Counted from the stretch's first letter, positions 25,021 to 37,180 are shown. The stretch is 64,000 bases of DNA from Brasenia schreberi (GCA_036023115.1 JAYKKT010000055.1:11166501-11230500); one strand, 5' to 3'. Notes: generated from the sequence alone by a model not told the origin. A program made the numbers and translations.

Positions 25021-25849
25021 TTCGGGGAAAGGTTTTCCTCATTGTAACGATCTAAAACAAGGCAGCAAAACAGTAAAGGCGATGGCTAAAGGGAAGCCCG
25101 TTGCTGCTGCAACAACCTTAGTTGCTGAAGCAAAAGGAAGCATTCGGTGAAGTAATATGGGTTGGATCCGAATCCAACTGGGATCCGGATCCACCCAAAG
25201 AGGGAAGAATAGTAACGGTCGATGAAGAGCGTGACTGCTCTTGCTAAGGAAGGATGGGGTGGCAGCATAACTGCCACCCACAAGAGATTTCTTCCTATTA
25301 TAGCTACGATTTGCGAGTAGAGAGACTCATGAACGAATCTTCGTGACTTTGCAGCGAGGGGACTTTTGAGCGGCGAATCGCACTAGAGATACTTAGAATC
25401 CGACAAGAAACAGGTAAGTTCTTCATTTGTGTTTTGTTCTACAAATTCCTTTTTTATTATTTGTAAATTATTATTTATTATTTTAATGGGCCTCCTAGCA
25501 ATAATGGCACATTCTTTCAGAAAATTTTGAGCTGTTACCAAAGACATAATGGAAAAATAGTAAACATGGCAAAATTTGTTGTCTTTTTAGCCATAGTACA
25601 CCCCAAGTGGTGCTTTCATTTTGCTTCTTTCTTGGGGCTTAGCTACATTGTTAGCCAAGATAGATATCTTGGCATTCCTTCTCATTTTCAAGATTCATAA
25701 GGACATACTTTGATTATCTTCAAGAGAAACTTTAGCATAAACTTTGGAAAAAGTATGTTTCTCTTGTCGGGAGAAAAAGAGGTCCTTATCAAGTGGGTTG
25801 TTGTGGCTTTTTGTGTATATACTATGTCACGTTTCAAAGTTCATTACAC

Positions 25850-26520
25850 TAATAATGAGTAACTTTTGGTGGAGCGAAAATAATGGAATAGAAAATTGCA
25901 TTGGATAAATTGGGTTTGGTGGAGCGAAAATAATGGAATAGAAAATTGCATTGGATAAATTGGGATATTATGTGTAAGAAGAAAAGTCAATGAGGGTTTG
26001 GATTTAAAAATCTTAAAGGATGTAACCCTCCCTTTCTTGCAAAGCATGGTTGTTGATTATAGTTCATGCTAACCATTCTCTTTTTACAAAGTTTTCTAGC
26101 ACAAGTATTTCTCACACAAATCCTTTTTAGTGTTGACACTAATCCTTCCTAGGGATGAATAAGTATCCTTATGAGACTAGAACTTCTTGAATGTAATCTT
26201 TGATGGAAGATTGGTAATGGTCAAAATGTTCATATTGATTTTTATCCATGGGTTTCTCATATATATCATTATGAGATCCTGTTGAGCCAAATAACTAATC
26301 CCAATATTAACATAGTTAGCCAGCTTCTCGTCTCATATGTTCAATGAAAAACCCACCTGGTGCCAACATTCCTTCTCTCCTCAATATGCTTCTCATATTC
26401 TTCAGATTCAGCCAGCAGGACCTAATGACATATTAGGATGATGAGATCTAAATGTTTCACTCTTGCTTCAGGCTATGAGGTAAGTTCAAATTCTTTTATG
26501 AAAAGCATTTTAGGCCTTCC
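25850..26520 (+). mobile_element. L1-like LINE 3' remnant
   Basis: Plus-strand translation shows FWWSENNG near 25868, a CKKKSMRVW-like block, and later EDWxWSKCSYxFLSMGFSYISL in shifted frames. These match the conserved region downstream of the reverse transcriptase in plant L1-type LINEs (FWW....G...HW..W, then WRIGDG). Stops and frameshifts are frequent. The RTE LINE at 26774 inserted just to the right of it. Confidence 0.55.
25865..25964. repeat. Perfect 50-bp tandem duplication
   Basis: 25865-25914 is repeated without change at 25915-25964 (starting tttggtggagcgaaaataat). It lies inside the L1-like remnant, shifts its frame, and must be recent given the perfect identity. Confidence 0.95.
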
Positions 26521-26773
26521 TAATGAAGATCAACTTTAGAGACAAACAAAGATAATTGAACCAAATTGATATGTTTGTGGTGAGCCATAGGAGTTTGGTT
26601 CATCGTTGTAATGCTAATGTTGTGTGGTTACGCATTTTATCAAATTCCATGGCTACAAACCCAATGGTGTATGACTTTTTTACTTGGTGGATGTTATTAG
26701 TAACCCATGTTTGAGGTGACGCTAACTAGAAGGATACTTTATAAATTTTGTGTCTTAAGGTCATGGAGAATTT

Positions 26774-29700
26774 AACTCCGCCCATGTAAGGGAACACCCT
26801 TGCATTGCCGGTTCCAAGCCCGGATAAAGGAGGAGGGTTGTGTTAGGCTTCCGACAGCCAGCGTAAAACTTTGTCGGATTTTTATAACATGGATTACAAA
26901 AATTATGAAAATTACTTTGGAGCGTCCTCGCCTAGCGACGTGTTACAAAGCCTGAATGCAGTAAGAAGTAAGCAAGGGCCACTACATTTTCGTCTGAATG
27001 TAGTGAATCAATTATAGAGAGGGTACCCACATCATGGACGGGTGTGGGTAAAGAAGTTAGTCCTGCTACATTGTCGCCCGAATGTAGTAAAAAATTTTCA
27101 GAGAGGGTCTCCGCATTTTGATTATGGACGGATGCGGGGGATAAGGAAGCTAGTCCTAGATAATAAGATTCGTATTGGTTCTTGGAATATCGGAACATTA
27201 TCCGGTAAGCTAATGGAGGTGGTAGATATTATGATTCGGAGAAAGATTCATATTCTATGTTTACAAGAGACAAAATGGGTTGGAGAAAAAGCAAAGGAGA
27301 TAGAGGAGACGGTTTTAAATTATGGTACTCAGGTAAAAAAAAGGCTCGAAACAGAGTTGGTATTATCATAAATAAAGATTTCAAGGAGAGTGTAGTAGAC
27401 ATACAACGATATGGTGACCGAATCATGACGTTGAAATTAGTGTTAGGAGGAGAGGTTTTGAATATAGTTTATGCTTATGCACCCCAAGTAGGACTAGAAG
27501 ATAGTATAAAGACAATTTTTGGGAAGAGTTAGATAAGGTGTTTCAAAAGATTCCACAAAGGGAGATGATTTGTTTAGGAGGAGATTTAAATGGACATGTC
27601 GGTAAAGAGGCATTAGGATATCAAGGGATTCATGGAAACTTTGGTTTTGGGGATGTAAACGAGGAAGGTAGGGAGATTTTAAATTTTGCTATGGCATTTG
27701 ATCTCTTTATAGTCAATACAATCTTCAAAAAATGATATGAACATTTAATTACTTATAAGAGTGGCTTATCACAAATACAAATTGATTACTTTATTTGTAG
27801 AAAAAAAGATAGAGCGTGCTGTAAAGATTGTAAGGTAATTCCAGGAGAAAGCTTAACCACCCAACATCGACTTTTAGTTATGGATTTACAAATAAAAAAA
27901 TGGACAAAGAAGAAAAGAGTGCATTGAGCTATTCGGACTAAATGGTGGAACCTCAAAAGCGAGAAAGAAGATATATTTAAACAGAAAGTCCTTCAAGGAG
28001 ATGTTTGGAATTATGTTGGCACACCCCGTGATATGTGAAACAATATGGCTATACATATTAAGAAAGTGGCAAAAGATGTGTTAGGGGTATCTAAGGGAGG
28101 TGTACCGGCACAAAAAGAAGCTTGGTGGTGGAGTGAAGTAGTGCAAAATAAAATCAAGGCAAAGAGGGCATGTTACAAATTACATTATGCGAAGAAAACT
28201 AGTGAAACTTTAGAAGCTTATAAAAAAGCAAAGAAGGAAGCGAAAAAGGCCGTTAGTGAAGCAAAAACTAAGATTTGGGATGACTTATATAAAAAAACTC
28301 AACTCAAAAGAGGGTGAAAGAGATATTTTTAGGATAGCTAGGGCTACAGATAAGAAAACTAAAGATCTTAATTATGTTAGATGCATAAAAGACGATGATG
28401 AAAAACTTTTAGTGGCAAACGATGATATAAGAAATAGATGGAAAAACTATTTTTATAATCTTTTTAATGAAAATAAAGATGTTAGTATTAGTTTAGGAGA
28501 TTTAGCCAAGTCAGAAAAGTATATAAACCATAATTTCTACCGACGTATTCAAAAGAATGAAGTCAAAGAGGCTCTTAAACATATGAAAGGTGGTAAATCG
28601 GTAGGACCAGATAATATTCCTATAGAAGTTTAGAAAATACTAGGAGAAATAGGAATCACTTTGCTCACAAGACTATTTAATGAAATATGGAAAAACCAAA
28701 AGATGCCCGAGGAATGGAGAGCAAGTACACTTATACCCATATATAAGAACAAGGGAGACATTCAAAATTGTGTGAATTATCGAGGTATCAAGTTAATGAG
28801 TCATACTATGAAATTATGGGAAAGAATTATGGAACGTAGGTTAAGATAAGTATCAAGTACAACAGAGAACCAATTTGGATTCATGCCAGGCAAATCTACT
28901 ATTGAAGCAATTCACCTTTTGAGACGTCTTATGAAACATTTTAGAGAAAAAAAAGAAAGACCTTCACATGATATTTATTGATCTAGAAAAAGCTTATGAT
29001 AGGGTACCGAGGGAGGTTCTTTGGAGAACTTTGGAAAAAAGAGGTATCCCATTGACATATATTAACCTTATAAGAGACATGTATGATGGTGCAAAAACAT
29101 GTGTGAGGACTCATGAAGGAACGACAAACTTCTTTGAAGTTAATATTGGGTTACATCAATGATCAACTTTAAGTCTATACTTATTTATAATGGTGATTGA
29201 TGAGTTAACAAAACATATTCAAGATGAAGTACCTTGGTGTATGTTATTTGCATATGACATTGTATTAGTGAAGGAGTCTAAGGAAAAAGTTAAAAGAAAA
29301 TTGGAACTATGGAGAGAAACATTAGAAAGCAAAGGCCTCCGACTTAGTAGAACAAAGACAGAATATATGGAATGTAAGTTTGATCATTTGGTTACCTCAG
29401 ACGACATAGAAATTAAAATTGGCACACATTGCATCCCCCAAAAGGAAAGTTTTAAATACTTAGGGTCAATTTTTCAGAGTGATGGAAGAATTGATGGAGA
29501 TGCTACTCATAGAATTAATGGTGGTTGGTTAAAATGGAGAGGAGCATGAGGTATTCTTTATGATAAGAAGATACTATTAAAGTTAAAAGGTAAATATTAT
29601 AGAGCAGTAATTAGGCCTGCCATGTTTTATGGTTATGAGTGTTGGGCAGTTAATCATCAACATGTACAAAAGATGTATATGACAGAAATGAAGATGTTGA

Positions 29701-30061
29701 GATGGATGAGTGGTCATACAAGAAAATACCATATACATAATGAGGTTATTAGAAACAAATTAGGAGTGGCACCAATAGAGGATAAAATGAGAGAACATCG
29801 TTTAAGATGGTTTGACATTTAGAAAGAAGATCAAAAGAAGAACTTGTAAGAAGGTTAGAAAAAATAATTTTGGAAAGTATTAAAAGAGGTAGAGGATGAC
29901 CACAAAAGTGTTGGAAAGAAACAATAAAGAATGATCTAGCTTATTGGGAGTTAACTGCTAACATGGCACACGATAGGGATATGTGGAAACAAAGAATTCA
30001 TGTAGCCGACCCCGTTTAGTATGGGAAAAGGCTTAGTTGTTGTTGTTGTTGTTTGTTTGAG
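26774..30061 (+). mobile_element. RTE-clade LINE, copy 1, full-length or nearly so
   Basis: A 3288-bp element flanked by 15-bp direct copies of ggtcatggagaattt (26759-26773 and 30062-30076). The 5' head (aactccgcccatgtaaggga...) and the 3' end ggcttagttgttgttg, with a short (GTT)n tail instead of poly(A), are typical of plant RTE elements. The 5' region holds two related monomers starting at 26982 and 27066. It encodes an endonuclease followed by a reverse transcriptase, now broken by several stops. It is nearly identical to copy 2 at 50245-53224. Confidence 0.93.
27150..29995 (+). pseudogene. RTE LINE endonuclease-reverse transcriptase, copy 1 (defective)
   Basis: The AP-type endonuclease begins near 27165 with IRIGSWNIGTLSGKL and ILCLQETKWVGEKA, followed by GRN-like and GGDLNGHVG blocks. 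The reverse transcriptase covers about 28500-29560, with [23 protein letters not shown] and GLHQ*STLS. The catalytic FADD reads FAYD at 29247-29258. In-frame stops include TGA 27733, TGA 27925, TAG 28631, TAA 28847 and a TGA at 29161, plus a frameshift near 28295. It cannot give an active enzyme as it stands. Confidence 0.9.
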
Positions 30062-30076
30062 GGTCATGGAGAATTT

Positions 30077-30607
30077 GGTGCAGAGTTTTTACTCACTTAC
30101 TAAAAGATATTTGCACTAATGCATTGAGACAAGCGGATGAATATTGCCTTGCAAATCTTCTAATGACATTTAGTGGAGCTTGTTGTATGGCCATATTGAC
30201 CTCAATCAAATGTGTAATTATTGAGAGACTGGCCAATTTACTTAACCACATGGCTTGTATGTGATTAAAGTGAAAGTTGCAAACTTAACCATCCTTTAAA
30301 ACAAATATTAAAGAGGCAATATCAACAAACCCCTTCTATCCTAGAAAAACAGACTCGGGTAAAATAGCTCAACAAATATGTAAGAATAGAGAAGGTAAAA
30401 TATGCATTTTGCAATACTTCACAGAGAACCCTTTGGTTTTTCCTATGCTAAAACCCTCTTCATGTTTATATACTGAGAAGATTGAATGCCCAATGGCAGC
30501 GCTCAATTTTGTGCTTTGGATGTGATCCAAAGCTTCCACATATCATGCCAAACTCTTAACTTTGGTACAAGAGTTTCGCTAGTAATGCATCGCCACAAAC
30601 CCATATC
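30077..30607. other. Short stretch between LINE and copia element
   Basis: No gene recognised. It continues the sequence interrupted by the LINE at 26773, because the 15-bp duplication joins the two sides, and probably belongs to the same old L1-like remnant. Confidence 0.4.
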
Positions 30608-30612
30608 AATCT

Positions 30613-31007
30613 TGTAAGCTATTGGTGGCCACTTTTGGCCTCAATAACATCAACTATGAAATGCTGGAGCTGTTCTCACATTTCATGAGTTACACTTTTT
30701 CAAAAAGGAAGATTTGCATCAAAAATCAATTTTACTTTAATAAAGGTAAATGCATCTTTCGGATAAAGAGAAATGACTTTAATGGAAAGCCCAGGAAGGA
30801 AAACACGAGAAGAAAAAAAGCCAAATATGTATAAAGGACAAAACTAAATACAAAAGTAGAAAAAAGAGAAACAAAATAGCTTCCCGTGATAACCCTCTGC
30901 GAGTAACCGTTTCTAATCTCCTACTTCCTCCTTCTTTCTTTTTCTCACCCGTTTGTTGCGACGTTCGTCTTCCTTGGGCCGGCTTCGAGACTGCACAGAT
31001 TTCAATA
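30613..31007 (+). repeat. 5' LTR of copia element 1
   Basis: Begins tgtaagctattggtgg and closely matches 35336-35739. The right boundary is set by the tRNA-primer site and by the end of the 3' LTR; its last bases (aata) appear mutated from aaca. Confidence 0.88.
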
Positions 31008-31008
31008 G

Positions 31009-31021
31009 TGGTATTAGAGCC
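31009..31021 (+). promoter_or_regulatory. Primer-binding site of copia element 1
   Basis: tggtattagagcc differs by one base from the standard plant copia primer site tggtatcagagcc, which pairs with the 3' end of initiator tRNA-Met. Confidence 0.9.
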
Positions 31022-31509
31022 TTTATTTGCTTCTTCGGATTGTCTAAGTATACCATGAGACAGTTTGTCCTTCACTATTTATTCAAATTATTGAATAACC
31101 ATGAAGTATAATTTTACTATTTTATTCCTAGTTTTTAGTTTAAATTATCAAAATAGACAAAAAGTTAAATTATAGGTTTGCCCACTACTTGTGAAGAAAT
31201 TATAGAAGTAGGCTGAAAGATTATTTTTACTATTATATCCCCAGACTTGTTCTGAAATTACAGAAATTGTTTGAATTTTTAGATATTTCCAATATAGTAC
31301 CTATTTATTATATGAAATTTTGTTATGTGCTTAAAAATATTTATAGTTTAGTACATAGATATTATCGATACAACAATTTAGTGTTTGACTATTTTTTATC
31401 ATTGATTTCTTAGAAAATGTCTTGTGGCTAATCATTTGTTGCTTGTTTTATGTTTTCCATTTAAAATATTCAGACACTCTACTTGTTGTCTCTACCAAAT
31501 TATTAAAAA

Positions 31510-34500
31510 TAATTTCTAAAATCTATATTTCTGAGTTGGCAAAGAAAAAAAAGTTAAATAGCTTAAATTTTCAAATATGGAAAAGAATAATTTCGTTTGC
31601 CCTAACTATAGAAGATATTGATTATATACTTAGAGAAACAATTTTACCCCTATTCCAATTGCAACAGACAAAGAGAAAGAAAAATACAAAACATTTCTAA
31701 AGGATAATATTATAACTAGAACTATAATGTTAATTTATATGGAAGATGACTTGACTAGGATTTTTGAAGAATTCAAGATTGCTAAATAGTTATTTGACTC
31801 TTTGACCACTAAATATGATACTACAACAAAGTTGCATGTCCAGCTACTCATTCAAATGTATAATTCTTATAAAATAAAAGAAGATGATAATGTAGTTGCA
31901 CATGTTAACCAAATGTTAGTAATGACTAAAGATTTAGCTATAGAGAAGTCAATCATTCCTAAACCGATACAAATATCCATATTACTAAACAATCTTCTCC
32001 CTTCTTAGAATACGGTAACAATCCTTAGACTTGGACAATATTTTACCTGTTTTGAACTCCCATTGAAACTAGCAATTGAACAAGAACATATGAACAAGAT
32101 TAAAAGAGAAAAAGTGCTAGTTCCTCAAGATGATTTAGGGTCAACCTCTAAAAATAACCAGAACAAGAAGAAACCAAATAAAAGAAACAATAAGAGGAAC
32201 ACCCAATAATGCGGCCCAATAGAGAAGCAAGACATAATCTATGTCATTTTTTAGTACATTTAAATGAACCGTCCTATTACTGGTTGGTGGATCGACTCAG
32301 GAGCAACCCCATATATCTAAAAGAGCAAAGATGGAGCGATGGATCTAAAGGAATTCAACCTTGGAGAGTATCGACTTTACATAAGAAATAATACTTTTTC
32401 TGATGTTCTTGGGGTTAGGTCTTTTAAGATTTTTGTATAAGGTATACAAATTATACTTACTAATGTATTAATTATGTTCTTTATTAGACACAATCTTTTA
32501 TCAGTTCTTACCTTGGTGAAAAAAGGGTTTGAAGTAAGGTTTGTCCCTAACAAAGTTATTGTGGTGAAATATGACATGATAGCTTTTTCAAGTTTATTTG
32601 ATGTTGAGTATGGTTTGTTTAAAATGAATGCAAATGAAAACGAAAGTTTTTCTTTTGATTATGTTGATTGTGCCTGTATAGTTGATGTGATTGTATGATA
32701 TAAATGCTTAGGGCATATATGTTTAAATAAGTTGAGAAAATTAACCAACTTTAACTTATTGCCTAGCTTTTATGAAAACACTTTTAATAAGTTTGAGGCC
32801 TATATACAAGAAAAAATGACAAAAATTATTTTCTAAAGGAATAATTAGGATAACAACCCTATTAGAAATTATTCACACCAATTTATTAGGACCTTTCAGA
32901 GTGAGATCTCATCGTGGAAAAGTATATTTTATATTATTTATCAAAGATTATTCGATATATATATATATTAGCACATAAGTCTGAGGCACTTGAGATATTT
33001 AAAGAATATAAGCAAAAAGTTGAAAATCAATTAGGGTAGACAATCAAAGTCTTAAGGTCAGACTGAGGTGGTGAATATACCTCTACAAAATTCTTGGAAT
33101 ATTGTAAAGACTTTAGTATTACCAAACAAAATACAATGCCCAAAATATCTCAACAAAATGATGTAACAGATAGATATAAAAGGACCTTGTTGAAAATAAC
33201 TAGGTCCATGTTAATTGATGCTTTCCTTTATAGGGTGTTTTGAAGAGAAGCAATAACTACAACAATATATATTAAATATAATACCATGTAAGGTTGTATT
33301 CTCTATGCCATATGATATGTGGTTTGGTAGAAAACCAAACTTGGGTCATCTCAAGAGGTGGGATCTATTGCACATATGAAGATCCTTAATCAATGTAGGG
33401 ATAAGCTAGACAATAGGTCCTTAAGATATATTTTTATTGGGTATTCTAAAGGTTTGAAGGGATATCGATTTTATCATAAGGATCATGGCTTAATAAAAAG
33501 TAGAGATGGTGAATTCTTAGATAATGCTAAGAATGACATCCTTGAGAACGAAGATGAATATGTTGATGATCTAGTAAATCTAGATCTATAATGATTTAAA
33601 ACCATGGATAATGATGATCTTCTTAAACAAACCAAAACTTTAAGTAGACATAAAAGTCGTAGGGTCATACCGTCCTACTTAAAGGATTACCACACATACC
33701 TTGTAGAGGAAGTGTGTAATTTGATGGATTTAGATGTGCTGAATGATAACTTGACATATCAATAGGTTGTTGACTCATCTGAATAGTTAGACTAGAAAAA
33801 AGTTATGGATGAGGAAATTGAATCGATCGAAAAAAATCAAGTCAGAGAATTTGTTGATTTGTCAAAAAGAAGGAAAGTCATAGGCTGTAAATGAGTTCTG
33901 AAAAAAAAATGTAAAGTCGATGGATCTATCAAAAAGTTTAAGGTGAGGTTGGTTGCAAAAGAATTCTCGCAAAAAGAGGGGACATATTATATTAAAATAT
34001 ATTCTCCTATTACGAAATTCGCATCCATTACAATTATTCTGTCTATTTCAACATATTATGATTTGGATTTACATCGGTTAGATATATAAACTTCTTTTCT
34101 AAATGGAGATATAGATGAAATCATATATATGCAATAACCAGAAGGATACATTATTAAAGGGTAAGAAGATAAAGTCTATAAATTGAAAAAATCCCTATAT
34201 GGCCTTAAACAGTCACCTCGTCAATGACATTTTACTTTTCAAAATGTCATTATTGAATTTGGATTTGTTTCTAATGAACTTGACCATTGTGTATGTGTTT
34301 GGATTAGTGGGAGTCACTTTATCATTCTATCGTTATATGTAGATGCTAGGAATAACAATAAAATGATTGTCAAAACTAATGTATGATTGAACTTAAAGTT
34401 CGAAATGAAGGATATGGGTGATATATATTATATTTTAGATATAAAGATTTCTCGTGATAGAGAATCTAATCTTCTATATTTGAGTTAAGAGAGATAAATT

Positions 34501-35152
34501 GATTATATCCTCAAGAAATTTAAAATGAGTGAGTGCAAGCGTACAACTATACTCATTACTAAAGAGGTCAAGTTGAGTAAGGTTGATTGTCCCGGAGAGG
34601 GAGAGAACAAGTCTAATGTTTCTTATACTCAAGTTGTGGGTAGTTTGATGTATGCAATGTTGTGTACAAGACCTGATATCAATTTTGTTGTTAGTCTTGT
34701 GAGTAGATATTAAAGTGATCATGGTTGGCAGGATTGGAAAGTTGTGAGAAGGATTTTAAGATATCTTAAAGGAACAAGAGACTTGAAACTTTGTTTTCAA
34801 GCATATCAACTAAAAGTTATAGGATATTCAAATGTTGACTTTGCTTAGAGCAAAGATGACAACAAATCTATCTCCGATCAAATATTTTTATTTGGAAGTA
34901 GTGTTGTTTCTTTGGCTTGGATATAGCCAACGAACTTGTTGTCATTTATTGTGACAATAATACAATGAAGTTGATAGCTAAAGAAGCAAACATATAATGG
35001 TTAAATATCACTATATTAATGATATGATTAAAATGAGTGAGATATCTATATTTTATATGCCAACGAATGATATGTTGGCTGACCCATTGACTAAAGGCAT
35101 CTCTAAAGAACTTTTTACTAAACATGTTATGCACATGGGTTTGAGATATGCT
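31510..35152 (+). pseudogene. copia gag-pol polyprotein, decayed (element 1)
   Basis: The gag starts around KIYISELAKKKKLN (31517). A protease remnant carries IDSGAT in a shifted frame at 32290. A pre-integrase/integrase region runs 32690-33600. The reverse transcriptase near 34070-34450 includes SFLNGD, YGLKQSP and a damaged YVDD (YVDA), and RNase H with LADPLTK ends near 35150. Compared with element 2, many Trp and Gln codons have become stops, for example three in a row near 33765-33797. Confidence 0.9.
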
Positions 35153-35335
35153 TAGAGTTTGACTGTAGAAGTGCACTTTATTGAATGTTATACAGGAAAG
35201 AATATATTGATTATGGAAAACCGTATGACAGATAAAAGTTGTAATTTACTTACAAATGGAAAATGATAAAACTTGGAAAACCTCCAAAATAGTGGGAGGC
35301 AAAACTAGTGTATTTTCAAGTGGCCAAGTGGGAGA

Positions 35336-35739
35336 TGTAAGTTATTGGTGGTCACTTTCGGCTTCAATAACATCAACCATGAAATACAGGAAGAAGGGCT
35401 CCCTTCTCGGATTTTATGAGTTGCACTTTTTCAAAAGAAAGATTTACATCAAAATTCAGTTTTACTTTTATAAAGTTAAATGCATCTCCCGGAATAAAAA
35501 AGAAATAACTTTAACGGAAAGTCGAGAGAGAAAACACGAGAAGAAGAAAAAGCCAGATACATACAAAGGACAAAATTGAATACAAAAGTAGGAAAAAGAG
35601 TGAAATGAAATAGCTTCCCATAATAACCCTCTACGGGTAACCATTTTCTAATCTCCTACTTTCTCCTTTGTTCTTCTCACCCGACTGATGCGATGTTCGT
35701 CTTCCTTGGGTCGGCTTCAAGACTGCACAGATTTCAACA
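35336..35739 (+). repeat. 3' LTR of copia element 1
   Basis: Starts tgtaagttattggtgg straight after the purine tract aagtgggaga and ends at aaca. It differs from the 5' LTR by numerous substitutions and several small indels, so the insertion is old. Confidence 0.88.
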
Positions 35740-35949
35740 AATCCTTAGTACACTTTCTGTGTTTGTGTAGTAGGAATCCGGGTACAGCTACTTTGGATTT
35801 TAGGGCACCACCTAATCCATGTTCTTCTAAATGTGTTTCTATCGTTTGATCTTTTGTGTCTGTGTCTAGCTTCAATGATCTTACTTGAAGCTAGTTTGTC
35901 CTTTCATGATCAAGTGATACACATCCTCTCTGAGTGTCTCTATCTAGTA

Positions 35950-36330
35950 TGTATTTGCGGCATCAAAATCATAGCTGAAAAATGTACACGAATTTACTAC
36001 TTCTGAGTGTCTCATTACTACTCCACGAAAACGATGCCCATGCAGGTGCCTGCGCATTATCCGTGTACCAGCACCAAAACGGATGAGCTCCAAGTCATTA
36101 CCTCGAGGGTCGATCTTGGAGTACTCGGGGCTCAAAAAGCAACCCTATTTGAATTCAAGTGAGTTGGGTCACTCACTTGGGTCCCTGCAAATGTCCCATA
36201 CATTGACAATGAGCCTTGTGTACTTGGGATGTAGTAGTAGCCTTAGGTTCAGGGGGGGTGCTTCGTGAAGGACTCCTTGCATATGGCCTGCAAGTAGGGC
36301 AGCCTAGGTAAGTCACTCTTTCAACCGTCA
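35950..36330 (-). pseudogene. F3'5'H-like P450 (CYP75), C-terminal part
   Basis: CYP75 enzymes hydroxylate the flavonoid B-ring. Reading from 36330 downward gives SDLPRLPYLQAICKESFTKH, which matches the helix K region with its ExxR partner, then PLNL, RLIVNVWDICRDP, and KIDPRGNDLELIRFGAG before the haem loop. The haem cysteine appears in another frame as CAGTCMGIVFVE. A frameshift follows the HPP, and there are stops after RDPSE and EFK plus a +1 shift within the haem loop, so it is dead. It pairs with the N-proximal part at 38629-39119 on the same strand. CYP75A rather than F3'H is favoured by LPYLQAICKE and KIDPRGND. Confidence 0.85.
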
Positions 36331-36547
36331 TCATTTCATTTAAGTATCTTATCTTAAATATCCAAGATCCGCATTTCTATTCCTGCTCTCCCCCAATTCT
36401 ATTCATTCTGCTTAGGGTTTAATTCACTTTCATTACTTCTATTTCCCTACTCAACTAAAGTAAAGGGAGGGGCAACTTCTATTTAACAAACAGAGAATTT
36501 ATGGCTATTATTAGCCAACATCTTCATTCCTTACTACATATCGATAA

Positions 36548-36682
36548 CTAGAATGAAAAAAAGGGGAATGTCAACGCATCTGGGAATAAACGATTGATCT
36601 CTATCAATAGACCTGCTAAAGAACCGAACCATAGAGTACTTAGCACAGGCGCCACAGAAAGGTATGTTTTGATATCTCGCAT
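36548..36682 (-). CDS. psaJ: psaJ, photosystem I subunit IX (plastid-derived copy)
   Basis: An intact 44-codon frame, [20 protein letters not shown] through the typical single membrane span to FFSF, of the usual psaJ length. In plastids this protein helps hold PsaF in photosystem I. Here it lies in nuclear DNA without a transit peptide or nuclear promoter, so expression is not expected. The unbroken frame suggests a recent transfer. Confidence 0.92.
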   Translation of the reverse strand: MRDIKTYLSVAPVLSTLWFGSLAGLLIEINRLFPDALTFPFFSF

Positions 36683-37025
36683 TGAAAATCCTCCTTCTTT
36701 ATTTAACACATATATGATCAGATATATTATATATAGTTGTCGATCACTTGTATTTGTACGCGGAACCCCTAACTAAAATGGATATGTACAATGATATGAG
36801 TAAAAGAAAAAGAAAAAGTAAGTGCCTCTTTCGCTATTTTTTCCTAAGAATTGTCAATATATACTCATTTATAGGTTTTATTTCACCATATATACATAAT
36901 TCTCTTTCATTTTATGTTAAAAGATCAAAAAGAAAAAATGGAAAGAGAAATGTATATAGATGGAAGAAATATGGTGTGGAAAAGAAAACAAGGATTCTCT
37001 ACAATGATACTGTACAATAATTGAC

Positions 37026-37094
37026 AGGGATGTAGCGCGGTAGTGCGTTTGTTTTGGGTACAAAATGTCATGGGTTCAAATCCTGTCATCCCTA
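37026..37094 (+). tRNA. trnP-UGG: trnP-UGG, plastid-derived, D-arm deletion (pseudo-tRNA)
   Basis: AGGGATGTAGCGC at the start, TTTTGGGTACAAAATG with anticodon TGG, and GGGTTCAAATCC with a matching acceptor end CATCCCTA identify plastid tRNA-Pro. It is 69 nt instead of about 74: roughly five bases (AGCTT) are missing from the D-loop after AGCGC. This should spoil folding, and plastid tRNA genes are seldom expressed in the nucleus. Confidence 0.88.
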
Positions 37095-37180
37095 CCTATT
37101 ACGTATCTTATGGGCAGTAACATGGGATCCATCGAAATTGGGGATCAAATAATCATTTTTATCATCCCTCCCAATCAGAC

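Larger units (their letters stand above)
21761..25849. other. Region of unidentified, probably transposon-derived sequence
   Basis: Long but overlapping frames occur on both strands at 22040-23500 (up to 150 codons) without a recognisable domain. The minus-strand frame at 22974-23312 is charged and coiled-coil-like, as in gag leaders of Ty3/gypsy elements, but this is not proof. 23500-24700 has no structure beyond short repeats. 25150-25420 contains GGATCC-rich words and a short leader-like stretch ending in the donor-like ACAG|GTAAGT at 25410, reminiscent of an LTR or first exon. Confidence 0.35.
30613..35739 (+). mobile_element. Ty1/copia retrotransposon, both LTRs, heavily mutated
   Basis: A 5127-bp element with LTRs at 30613-31007 and 35336-35739, a primer-binding site complementary to initiator tRNA-Met just inside the left LTR, and a purine tract at 35326-35335. 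The flanking 5-mers aatct (30608-30612) and aatcc (35740-35744) are a near-perfect target duplication. The domain order gag, protease, integrase, reverse transcriptase, RNase H defines copia. Dozens of stops make it inactive. It is related to, but clearly diverged from, the copia element at 50077-59174. Confidence 0.92.
36325..37180. other. Nuclear plastid DNA insert (NUPT): psaJ to trnP-UGG
   Basis: The block contains psaJ (minus) and trnP-UGG (plus) in the divergent order and spacing found in plastid genomes (petG-trnW-trnP-psaJ-rpl33). The sequence left of psaJ fits the psaJ-rpl33 spacer. Both edges are approximate: the left is near where the P450 sequence starts, and the right is beyond trnP, before trnW would begin. 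Its position between nuclear P450 parts and nuclear transposons rules out a plastid contig. Confidence 0.85.
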
